This document shows positions 1-7,521 of a stretch of 64,000 nucleotides of DNA, in pieces. This DNA is from Stutzerimonas stutzeri (GTDB taxonomy: Bacteria > Pseudomonadota > Gammaproteobacteria > Pseudomonadales > Pseudomonadaceae). The DNA lies in the NCBI RefSeq assembly GCF_000590475.1, contig NZ_CP007441.1:3106660-3170659 (forward strand). Direction: 5' to 3'. The translations under genes and the position numbers were made by a program. The first letter of the stretch is position 1. Each line of letters starts with the position of its first letter. The notes beneath the pieces are model-generated. The model searched no databases. It was not told the DNA's origin and saw nothing but the letters and a program-made list of their open reading frames with translations.

Positions 1-105
1 AAACCCGCGTCGTTGCTGGATTTCACCGGATCGAACGACCGACGTTCGTGCCGGTCAGGTTTATTGAGTCAGCAATGTTTATTACCATTCGATGAGGAGG
101 ACTCG

Positions 106-558
106 ATGAATAACTACGCCCGCTTCGGTGCGATGATCGCCACGTCTACGCTGGTCATGTTCGGCTTGATGTACCTGAACGTGTATCAGCTCGACCACAT
201 TTTCTTCAGCGAGACCCGCGCCTACATGGCGCTGGTGATGGGCGCCACAATGGCAATCATCATGTTGGCGTACATGCTCGGGATGTATCAGAAGCGTGGC
301 GTGAATATCGCCATCTTCGCCGGCAGTGTGGCGGTGTTCGCCCTGTCCCTCTGGCTGGTGCGCAGCCAGCAGACGGTTGACCAGGTGTCCTGGATGAAAG
401 CGATGATCCCGCATCATTCCATCGCCATTCTGACGAGTGAACGCGCCAGCATCAGCGATCCGCGCGTGCGTGAGCTGGCCGATCAGATCATCCAATCGCA
501 GCGTGAAGAAATCGCCGAGATGAAGGCGCTGATCAGCGACCTCCAGGGCCGTGAATAA
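106..558 (+). CDS. DUF305 membrane protein
   Basis: This 150-aa protein has three predicted membrane segments (about residues 10-26, 40-60 and 68-85) followed by a C-terminal helical part. That part contains MKAMIPHHSIAI (His103-His104), the His pair typical of DUF305 proteins, which are thought to bind metal. The ATG at 106 follows GAGGAGG, so I prefer it over the longer frame that opens at 13. It converges on copS and sits at the edge of a copper locus, which suggests a copper-related role; that role is inferred from context only. Confidence 0.85.
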   Translation: MNNYARFGAMIATSTLVMFGLMYLNVYQLDHIFFSETRAYMALVMGATMAIIMLAYMLGMYQKRGVNIAIFAGSVAVFALSLWLVRSQQTVDQVSWMKAMIPHHSIAILTSERASISDPRVRELADQIIQSQREEIAEMKALISDLQGRE

Positions 559-575
559 ACGCAACTCTGCCCGCT

Positions 576-1940
576 TCAGCGGCGAGCGGCAAACAGGATG
601 TTGAACGAGGTCCAGCCGTCCTGGCTGATGCATCGGATCTCGCCGCGATGTGCCTCGACAATCGATCGGGTGATTGCCAGCCCCAGTCCGGCGTTGGTCG
701 GGTGGCCTTCCCGCCGTGCCGGATCGACGCGATAGAAGCGATCGAACAGCCTTGGCTGATGGGCGTCCGGGATGCTGGCGCCCGGATTGCCCACCTTCAG
801 CGCAACGCCGTTGTCGAGCGTTTCGATATCCACTCGAATCTCGCTGTTATCGGGCGTGTAGCGCAGCGCGTTGGACAGCAGATTCGACAGCGCCTGGCGA
901 AGCATGGCCGAGTCACCCTCGATACAGCCGCTGCCGGACAGCTGAAACCGAATACCGCGCTCGTCGGCCGTCAGCTGATAGAACTCCAGCAGGTGTTCGC
1001 ACAGAACCTGCAGCTCGATGGTCTGAGTTTCCGGGATGATCAGGCCGTTATCCGCCTTGGCCAGAAACAGCATGTCGTCGATCATGCGCGCCATACGCCG
1101 GAGCTCTTCGAGATTGGAATGCAGGTTGTCCTGATAGTCCTCGCTGCTACGGACACGGGTCAGCACCACTTCGGTATGGGTCATCAGATTCGACACGGGC
1201 GTGCGCAGCTCGTGAGCGATGTCGGCGGAGAAGTTCGAGAGCCGCACGAAGGCCTCTTCCAACCGCGCGAGCATCCCGTTGAAGGCAAGCACCAATTGCT
1301 GCAACTCAGCCGGTATCGACTCGGCGGGGATACGTCCGGTCAGCGACTCGGCCGACACCGATGCCGCCACCAGCGTCACCTCGCGCAACGGGCGCAGACC
1401 ACTGCGGGCCAGTAACCATCCGAGCAGGCCGCTGATCAGCGCACAGAGCACCAATGCACCCCAAAGCCAGCCCGTAAGCGTATGAAAAAACACCTTGTGA
1501 GCGGTAACGTCGAGGGCAAGCACGACCTTCACGACTTGCCCGGCGATCTCCACCTCACCGGTCTTGCGCTGCCAGACGCGGCCGTCGCGCTGCAGTTCGC
1601 CATCGACAGTTGCGTCCGGGTGGCTGCGTACTTGCCCCGCCGCGTCCGTATCGGCGAACAACAGGCGTCCCTCGGCGTCGAATATCTGCGCCGTCAGTTC
1701 ACTGTGCCCGCCCAACAATGCCTGTAGCTGCGGGCGCATCGCGTCGAAACCGGACAGGTCGTCGAGATCCTTGAGCAAGGTCCGGCTGGCCTGCAGTTTC
1801 TCTTCCAGCGCATGACGGTCAAGCTGATCGAAGTGATGCTGACTCAACTGCTTGAAGAAAAACCCCGCCGCACCCAGCACACCGGTCACCGCCAGCATGA
1901 ACATCAGACTGAGCCGGGCCGTAAGAGACAATCGCGTCAT
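576..1940 (-). CDS. copS: copper-responsive sensor histidine kinase CopS/CusS
   Basis: This is a 454-aa inner-membrane histidine kinase of the heavy-metal sensor (CusS/CopS/PcoS) type. It has an N-terminal membrane helix (about 8-28), a periplasmic sensor region, a second helix (about 154-177), HAMP, the phosphoacceptor box HELRTP (His243), an N box near NLLSNALRYTPD, and a glycine-rich ATP lid near TNAGLGLAI. It overlaps the upstream regulator gene by 4 bp, so the two are translationally coupled. It should sense periplasmic copper and phosphorylate CopR. Copper rather than another metal is inferred from the neighbouring copA and copB. Confidence 0.92.
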   Translation of the reverse strand: MTRLSLTARLSLMFMLAVTGVLGAAGFFFKQLSQHHFDQLDRHALEEKLQASRTLLKDLDDLSGFDAMRPQLQALLGGHSELTAQIFDAEGRLLFADTDAAGQVRSHPDATVDGELQRDGRVWQRKTGEVEIAGQVVKVVLALDVTAHKVFFHTLTGWLWGALVLCALISGLLGWLLARSGLRPLREVTLVAASVSAESLTGRIPAESIPAELQQLVLAFNGMLARLEEAFVRLSNFSADIAHELRTPVSNLMTHTEVVLTRVRSSEDYQDNLHSNLEELRRMARMIDDMLFLAKADNGLIIPETQTIELQVLCEHLLEFYQLTADERGIRFQLSGSGCIEGDSAMLRQALSNLLSNALRYTPDNSEIRVDIETLDNGVALKVGNPGASIPDAHQPRLFDRFYRVDPARREGHPTNAGLGLAITRSIVEAHRGEIRCISQDGWTSFNILFAARR

Positions 1941-2620
1941 GGCGCGTCCGGCTCATCGAGCATGTAGCCCATGCCGCGCGCGGTGTGAATCAGCTTGGGC
2001 TCGAAGCCATCATCGATTTTTGCGCGAAGTCTTCGAATCGCCACCTCGATGACGTTGGTGTCGCTGTCGAAATTCATGTCCCAGACCTGCGAAGCAATCA
2101 GCGACTTGGGTAACACCTCGCCGCGACGACGCAATAGCAGTTCCAGCAGGGCGAATTCCTTGGCGGTCAGGTCGATACGTTGACCGGCACGCATGACGCG
2201 CCGTTTGAGCAAGTGCACTTCGAGATCAGCGATTTTCAGTTGGGTCTGCAACGCCGCGGCGCTGCCTCGGCGTAGCAGCGTACGCACACGAGCCAGCAAC
2301 TCGGAAAACGCGAAGGGTTTGACCAGATAATCGTCGGCCCCCAGCTCGAGGCCCTTGACCCGATCCTCGACGCGATCACGCGCGGTGAGAAACAGCACCG
2401 GTACGTCCCGACCCGCCGCTCGCACCCTGCGTAGGACTTCCCAGCCGTCCAGCCCCGGCATCATCACATCCAGAATCAGCAGGTCGTAGGGTGTGCTCAG
2501 GACATATTGCAGCGCATCGGTGCCACTGGTGACGCGGTCGACGGAAAACCCCGCCTCGCTCAGGCCCTGTTGAAGGTAGGTACCGGTTTTCGGCTCGTCT
2601 TCGGCGACCAGCAATTTCAT
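1937..2620 (-). CDS. copR: copper response regulator CopR/CusR
   Basis: This 227-aa OmpR-family response regulator has a receiver domain (about 1-115) with the acidic pocket AEDEP, phosphoacceptor Asp51 in LILDVMMPG and conserved Lys in DDYLVKPFAF. A C-terminal winged helix follows (about 125-222). Its start faces the chaperone gene at 2853, and the shared upstream region holds a CTGACA-N5-GTAAT box that matches the motif reported for CopR of P. aeruginosa. It likely activates the cop genes and its own operon with copS. The metal is inferred from the neighbours. Confidence 0.92.
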   Translation of the reverse strand: MKLLVAEDEPKTGTYLQQGLSEAGFSVDRVTSGTDALQYVLSTPYDLLILDVMMPGLDGWEVLRRVRAAGRDVPVLFLTARDRVEDRVKGLELGADDYLVKPFAFSELLARVRTLLRRGSAAALQTQLKIADLEVHLLKRRVMRAGQRIDLTAKEFALLELLLRRRGEVLPKSLIASQVWDMNFDSDTNVIEVAIRRLRAKIDDGFEPKLIHTARGMGYMLDEPDAP

Positions 2621-2693
2621 CGATTCATCCTTTCAAGACTTGCTTCGGAGCATCGCTCAGAGTGTGCCGGCAACAGCCATTGGGAAACACAAA

Positions 2694-2709
2694 CTGACAG
2701 AAAAGTAAT
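2694..2709 (+). promoter_or_regulatory. CopR-type binding box
   Basis: CTGACA-GAAAA-GTAAT reads here, an exact fit to CTGACA-N5-GTAAT, the box I recall for P. aeruginosa CopR. It lies 74 bp upstream of the copR start and 143 bp upstream of the chaperone start, so it could serve either or both divergent units. The match is visible in the sequence; binding is inferred. Confidence 0.65.
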
Positions 2710-2782
2710 GTTCCGCTCAGCTTGCCGAAAGCCTTCCCGCGCTATCTTCGATCCAGATAAAACGCCATGGGAAGGCCGCTTG

Positions 2783-2803
2783 ACCTTGTCATAAGGGCAA
2801 GGT
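2783..2803 (+). promoter_or_regulatory. CueR/MerR-type operator
   Basis: A dyad with arms ACCTTG and CAAGGT separated by 9 bp overlaps a TTGACC -35-like hexamer at 2780-2785. This is the architecture of CueR/MerR-family promoters, where the dyad sits in an over-long spacer. The -10 placed 19 bp later (around 2805-2810) is weak. It lies 49 bp before the CopZ-like gene, a usual CueR target. No cueR gene is in the window. Confidence 0.6.
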
Positions 2804-2852
2804 TGAAGATTCAGTCAAAGCCGGATGGGCCGGCGGCTGCGGAGGACTTCCC

Positions 2853-3116
2853 ATGAGCTCCATCAATCTTCAGGTACAGGGCATGACGTGCGGCGCTTGT
2901 GTGCGTCACGTTACCCAGGCATTGAATCCCGTTTCAGGTGTCGACGCGATCGACGTCGATCTTGAGAACGGCCTGGTTCGCGTCGAAGGCAACCCGAACA
3001 GTACGACGCTGCTCGCCGCACTGAATGACGCTGGCTACCCGGCGCAACTCGCTAGCCAGGCAAACCCCGCGGCTGCACCCACCAAGGGTTGCGGCAGCGG
3101 CTGCGGTTGTCGCTGA
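2853..3116 (+). CDS. CopZ-like heavy-metal-associated chaperone
   Basis: This 87-aa protein is a single HMA (ferredoxin-like) domain with the copper-binding loop GMTCGAC (Cys13 and Cys16). It should be a cytoplasmic copper chaperone. Unusually, it ends in a short Cys-rich tail, GCGSGCGCR, that ordinary CopZ proteins lack and that could add a second metal site. The start follows GGAGGACTTCCC. It is the first gene rightward from the CueR-like and CopR-like sites, 22 bp ahead of the DUF411 gene. Confidence 0.85.
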   Translation: MSSINLQVQGMTCGACVRHVTQALNPVSGVDAIDVDLENGLVRVEGNPNSTTLLAALNDAGYPAQLASQANPAAAPTKGCGSGCGCR

Positions 3117-3138
3117 TTTCCGTTAACTGGAGTGTTTC

Positions 3139-3582
3139 ATGACTATCACCCGATCCAAACTTGCTGTCATAGCCGCCTTGTTCATGGCTGGTAGTGCCCA
3201 GGCCGCCCAGGTCATTGACGTGCATCGCGACGCCAACTGCGGCTGTTGCAAAGACTGGGTCAAATATCTGCAGGCCAACGGCTTCGAGGTGCGCGATCAC
3301 GTCGAGACCAACATGAGCGCGGTCAAACAGCAACTGGGTGTGGTACCTCGGCTGGGTTCCTGCCACACCGGCGTGATCGACGGCAAGTTCGTCGAAGGCC
3401 ATGTGCCGGTCGCACAGATCCATGAGCTGCAACGTCGCCAGGATCTGCTCGGCGTAGCGGCACCCGGCATGCCGGCCGGCTCGCCCGGTATGGATTACGG
3501 CCAGCCCGCCCAGGCCTATCAGGTGATCGGCCTGACCACCGATGGCAAGGACGTGGTGATAGCGGACTATCCGGCAGATTGA
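3139..3582 (+). CDS. DUF411 periplasmic metal-binding protein
   Basis: This 147-aa protein has an N-terminal signal peptide (about 1-22, cleavage near AQA). A DUF411 domain follows with DANCGCCKDW (Cys34, Cys36, Cys37), a second Cys-His pair in LGSCHTG (Cys75-His76) and GHVP (His89). DUF411 proteins recur in copper and metal resistance operons and are thought to bind copper in the periplasm. An SD-like TGGAG precedes the ATG. It lies between the chaperone and copA on the same strand. Confidence 0.85.
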   Translation: MTITRSKLAVIAALFMAGSAQAAQVIDVHRDANCGCCKDWVKYLQANGFEVRDHVETNMSAVKQQLGVVPRLGSCHTGVIDGKFVEGHVPVAQIHELQRRQDLLGVAAPGMPAGSPGMDYGQPAQAYQVIGLTTDGKDVVIADYPAD

Positions 3583-3668
3583 AACGGGGCTGACCGCAAC
3601 ACCCTGACATCCTGCCGATGCTCGGCGTCGGCAGGTGCGTTCGACTACAGCTGATGGAACGGAACACC

Positions 3669-5525
3669 ATGCGCTGCACCTCTTCGCGCCGCACCTTCGT
3701 CAAAGGCCTGGTCGCCAGCGGCGTTACCGCTGGGCTGGGCATCTGGCGCCAGCCGGTATGGGCCGTTGCACGGTCCGATCAGCCGAGTGATCAGGGCGTA
3801 CTGGCCGGCACCGAGTTCGATCTGACCATCGATGCGATGACGGTCGAGTTCACCGACAAACGCCGCACCGCCATGGCCATCAACGGCAGCATTCCGGGCC
3901 CGCTGCTGCGCTGGCGCGAAGGCGATACCGTGACGCTGCGCGTGCGCAATCGCCTGCCGCAGGACACCTCGATCCACTGGCACGGCATCCTCCTGCCGGC
4001 CAACATGGACGGCGTACCCGGCTTCAGTTTTGCCGGCATCGCACCGGACGGCCTATACGAATACCGCTTCAAAGTGAGGCAGAGCGGGACCTATTGGTAT
4101 CACAGCCACTCGGCCTTCCAGGAACAACTCGGCGTCTATGGCCCGTTGGTGATCGATCCGCTCGAACCCGAACCGTTCGAATACGAACGTGACTATGTGG
4201 TGATGCTCAGCGACTGGACCGATGAAAGCCCGGCACGGGTACTGGCCAAGCTGAAGAAACAGGCTGATTACTACAATCGCGGGCGGCGCACGCTGGGCGA
4301 TTTCATCGATGACGTGGCCGAACAGGGTTGGAGCGAAACCCTGAGCAACCGCTGGGCCTGGGCGAAGATGAAGATGTCGCCGACCGATCTAGCCGATGTC
4401 AGCGGTGACACCTACACCTACCTGCTCAACGGCCAGGCGCCGGACGGTAACTGGACCGGCCTGTTCGAGGCCGCCGAGCGCATTCGCCTGCGGCTGATCA
4501 ACGGCTCGGCGATGACCTATTTCGACTTCCGCATCCCTGGCCTCAAGCTCACCGTGGTCGCAGTGGACGGTCAGTATGTCGAAGCGGTTGAGGTCGACGA
4601 GCTGCGCCTGGCGGTGGCCGAAACGGTCGACATCATCGTCGCCCCGGATGCCAACGAGGACGCTTATACCCTGTTCGCCCAATCCATGGACCGCAGCGGT
4701 TATGCCCGCGGCACCCTGGCCGTGCGCCAAGGGCTGAGCGCGACGGTGCCCGAGCCCGATCCGCGGCCTGAACTGAGCATGAGCGACATGGGCCACGGCG
4801 ATCACCGCTCGCATAGCGCGGGCGGCGCGCAGTCGTCGATGGGCCCTGGCGCCGTGGGGCATGACGGGATGAATCATGGCGAGATGGACCATGGGCAAAG
4901 GAATCACTCGCAGATGAATCAAGGACAGATGAATCATGCGGAAATGACCGGCATGGACCATTCGGCCATGAACCATGACACTGCCATGAGCAGCAGCCAG
5001 ATGCAGACCCACCCAGCCAGCGAATCCGGCAATCCACTGGTGGACATGCAGACCATGACGCCGGCCGCCAAGCTGGACGACCCCGGCACCGGCCTGCGCG
5101 ACAACGGTCGCCGTGTATTGACCTATGCCGACCTGCGCAGCGCTTTCCCCGACCCGGACGGCCGCGAGCCGACACGCACCATCGAACTGCACCTGACCGG
5201 CCACATGGAGCGCTTCGCCTGGTCATTCGATGGCATCCCCTTCGCCGATGCCGAACCGGTTCGCCTTACATATGGCGAGCGGGTGCGCTTCGTGCTGATC
5301 AACGACACCATGATGCACCACCCCATCCATTTGCACGGGATGTGGAGCGATCTGGAAGATGAGCACGGTAACTTCAAGCTGCGCAAGCACACCATCGACA
5401 TGCCACCCGGATCCAGACGCAGCTACCGCGTCACCGCCGATGCCCTCGGCCGCTGGGCATATCACTGTCATATGCTGATGCACATGGACCTCGGGATGTT
5501 CCGTGAAGTCCGCGTAGAAGAATGA
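3669..5525 (+). CDS. copA: multicopper oxidase CopA (copper resistance system)
   Basis: This is a 618-aa periplasmic multicopper oxidase of the CopA/PcoA family. The chosen start gives a twin-arginine signal (SRRTFVKGL); an in-frame ATG at 3654 is possible but has a poorer leader. Copper ligands are visible as IHWHG (His103, His105), WYHSHS (His145, His147), HHPIHLHG (His551, 554, 556) and the C-terminal HCHMLMHM (599-606). A Met/His-rich insert (about 371-446) with MNHGEMDH-like repeats probably binds extra Cu(I). It should oxidise Cu(I) to less toxic Cu(II). It is followed 11 nt later by a small Met/His-rich gene and copB. Confidence 0.95.
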   Translation: MRCTSSRRTFVKGLVASGVTAGLGIWRQPVWAVARSDQPSDQGVLAGTEFDLTIDAMTVEFTDKRRTAMAINGSIPGPLLRWREGDTVTLRVRNRLPQDTSIHWHGILLPANMDGVPGFSFAGIAPDGLYEYRFKVRQSGTYWYHSHSAFQEQLGVYGPLVIDPLEPEPFEYERDYVVMLSDWTDESPARVLAKLKKQADYYNRGRRTLGDFIDDVAEQGWSETLSNRWAWAKMKMSPTDLADVSGDTYTYLLNGQAPDGNWTGLFEAAERIRLRLINGSAMTYFDFRIPGLKLTVVAVDGQYVEAVEVDELRLAVAETVDIIVAPDANEDAYTLFAQSMDRSGYARGTLAVRQGLSATVPEPDPRPELSMSDMGHGDHRSHSAGGAQSSMGPGAVGHDGMNHGEMDHGQRNHSQMNQGQMNHAEMTGMDHSAMNHDTAMSSSQMQTHPASESGNPLVDMQTMTPAAKLDDPGTGLRDNGRRVLTYADLRSAFPDPDGREPTRTIELHLTGHMERFAWSFDGIPFADAEPVRLTYGERVRFVLINDTMMHHPIHLHGMWSDLEDEHGNFKLRKHTIDMPPGSRRSYRVTADALGRWAYHCHMLMHMDLGMFREVRVEE

Positions 5526-5536
5526 AGGAGAGCCCC

Positions 5537-5821
5537 ATGACCACATTCAAGCAAAACACCCTGCTCGCCTTTGGCCTGTTCGCTGCCGTGCAACTGAACG
5601 CCGCTCTTGCGCAGAACGAACACGACGGACATCCCACCGAGAATGCACCGGGCGCCAAGGTCGCCCCGCATGCGACGCAACCCAAGCTGCAGCAAAACGG
5701 CACGATGCCAGGCATGGGTCACGACAAGATGATGCAGAGGCATGGCGGACACCTGGGCGATGGCCAGATGAACCAGGACATGCCCAAGGGAGCCGAACAG
5801 GGCCAGCAGCATGATCACTGA
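5537..5821 (+). CDS. small periplasmic Met/His-rich protein
   Basis: This 94-aa protein has a signal peptide ending near NAALAQ (about residue 25). The mature part is low-complexity and rich in Met, His, Gly and Gln (NGTMPGMGHDKMMQRHGG and a terminal QQHDH). The ATG at 5537 follows AAGGAGAG; the frame opens earlier but within copA's end. It overlaps copB by 11 bp. Composition and position between copA and copB argue for periplasmic copper binding. I do not recognise a named family, and it could be a duplicated CopB-like N-terminal leader. Confidence 0.75.
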   Translation: MTTFKQNTLLAFGLFAAVQLNAALAQNEHDGHPTENAPGAKVAPHATQPKLQQNGTMPGMGHDKMMQRHGGHLGDGQMNQDMPKGAEQGQQHDH

Positions 5822-6785
5822 CAGGCCGTCCGAAAATGCCTTCCAGGCGAAGCAGACCGTTTTCCGACAGTGCTGCCGGCTGCCCCTTGCTATCGCCCTG
5901 AGTCTCGCCGCTGCGGCGAGCCAGGCGCAGGAAGCCATGGACCATACCGGTCATGGTGCCCCGATGGACCACAGCCAAATGAATCACGGCACAGTGGATC
6001 ACGGCGATATGCACCACGGCTCCCAGGGCTCCGCCGTCCATCCGCCAGCGACCGGAATTCCACCAGGACAGGAAACCCGTTCACCGGTACCAACCATTCG
6101 CGATGCGGACCGCGCCGCAGCGTTCCCTGATTTGCCACCGCACGAGATGCATCGGGGCGGGGCGAACTTTCTATTTCTCGCCGATCAATTGGAATGGCAG
6201 GATGCCGATGACGGCAGCGCGCTGGCCTGGGACCTGTCCGGCTGGCTCGGCAGTGACATCGACCGCCTGGCCTGGCGCTCCGAAGGCGAACGCACCAATG
6301 GCCATACCGAAGAGGCCGAACTGCAGCTGCTCTGGAATCATGCCATCAGCCCCTGGTGGGAGACTGTCGCGGGCATTCGCCAGGACTTCGAACCCGGCAC
6401 AGCGCAAACCTGGGCGGCCGTTGGCGTGCAGGGAATGCCACTGTATGGGTTGGAAACCGACGTCACCGCCTTCATTGGCGAAGGCGGCCAGACCGCGCTG
6501 CGCCTGGAGGCTGAATACGACATGCTGCTGACTCAGCGCTGGGTACTGCAGTCCGTTGTCGAAATCAATCTGCATGGGCGCAATGACGAATCTCGCGGCG
6601 TCGGCTCTGGCCTTAGCGAGGCCAGCGCGGGTTTGCGCCTGCGCTACGAAATCAGCCGACAATTTGCACCGTACGTGGGAGTAAGCTGGAACCGTGCCTA
6701 CGGCAACACCGCCGACCTGCGGCGTGTCGAAGGTGAAGATACAAACGAGGCCCGCCTGGTGGTGGGTGTCCGATTCTGGTTTTGA
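5811..6785 (+). CDS. copB: copper resistance outer-membrane protein CopB
   Basis: This 324-aa CopB/PcoB-family protein has a signal peptide (about 20-40), then a short Met/His-rich segment (MDHTGHGAPMDHSQMNHG, about 43-70) and a C-terminal beta-barrel of about 220 residues. The barrel ends in aromatic-terminal strands (VGVRFWF), typical of outer-membrane proteins. CopB usually pairs with CopA in periplasmic copper handling. The ATG overlaps the preceding gene, implying coupling. The leader before the signal peptide is somewhat long, so a later start cannot be ruled out. Confidence 0.93.
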   Translation: MITDRPSENAFQAKQTVFRQCCRLPLAIALSLAAAASQAQEAMDHTGHGAPMDHSQMNHGTVDHGDMHHGSQGSAVHPPATGIPPGQETRSPVPTIRDADRAAAFPDLPPHEMHRGGANFLFLADQLEWQDADDGSALAWDLSGWLGSDIDRLAWRSEGERTNGHTEEAELQLLWNHAISPWWETVAGIRQDFEPGTAQTWAAVGVQGMPLYGLETDVTAFIGEGGQTALRLEAEYDMLLTQRWVLQSVVEINLHGRNDESRGVGSGLSEASAGLRLRYEISRQFAPYVGVSWNRAYGNTADLRRVEGEDTNEARLVVGVRFWF

Positions 6786-6799
6786 GAACACACCGACTC

Positions 6800-7363
6800 A
6801 TGCTTAGAAGTCTGACGATATTGCTGCTGGCCGTCCTCGCGATTGCCCTGATCGGAGCGGGTGTGGTGTACACCGGCGTGATCAATATCGCCGCGGACAA
6901 TCCCCACGCCTTGCCGATACACGCGCTGCTGGAAACTGCTCGCGAACGTTCCATTACGGTTCGCGCCCGGGACATCGAGGTACCGGACCTGAGCGATGCA
7001 GAGCTGATCCGGGCGGGTGCGGGCAACTACGACGCCATGTGCGTCGCGTGCCATCTGTCACCGGGTAGCGAGGGCACCGAACTGAGCAAAGGACTCAATC
7101 CGGCACCACCGGACCTCACGGACACCAACCGGATGCACGATCCGGCCAGTGATTTCTGGATCATCAAGCACGGGATCAAGGCCACCGGCATGCCTGCGTG
7201 GGGCAAGAGCATGGCCGATTCGAATATCTGGGGATTGGTCGCCCTTTTGGAGCAACTGCCGTCCCTGACGACCATGGAATACCGCGCGCTGGTGACAACG
7301 AGCAACGGCCATCAACACCATGGCGGCGAGACGCTCGACCACGAGAGCGGGCAGCCTGATTAG
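6800..7363 (+). CDS. membrane-anchored c-type cytochrome
   Basis: This 187-aa protein has an N-terminal membrane anchor (about 4-28) and a single heme-c domain with CVACH (Cys81, Cys84, His85) and a probable axial Met in KATGMPAWGK. The ATG at 6800 is chosen; a TTG at 6782 would overlap the copB stop. It lies directly downstream of copB. It may take electrons released by CopA-mediated Cu(I) oxidation, but that is inference. It ends with a His-rich tail (NGHQHHGGE). Confidence 0.85.
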   Translation: MLRSLTILLLAVLAIALIGAGVVYTGVINIAADNPHALPIHALLETARERSITVRARDIEVPDLSDAELIRAGAGNYDAMCVACHLSPGSEGTELSKGLNPAPPDLTDTNRMHDPASDFWIIKHGIKATGMPAWGKSMADSNIWGLVALLEQLPSLTTMEYRALVTTSNGHQHHGGETLDHESGQPD

Positions 7364-7521
7364 AACGATCACGGGCAGCGCCGTACGGACCACGACGGGA
7401 ATCACCAACGGTCCGAGTCGACACCTGCCACCGATGCCATTAACACACCGGCGGTAACAAGCACGTTCATTGACGGACCTGCCACCGCGGCGTTGGGGAG
7501 CGTCGCAAGCGCCTTATGACG

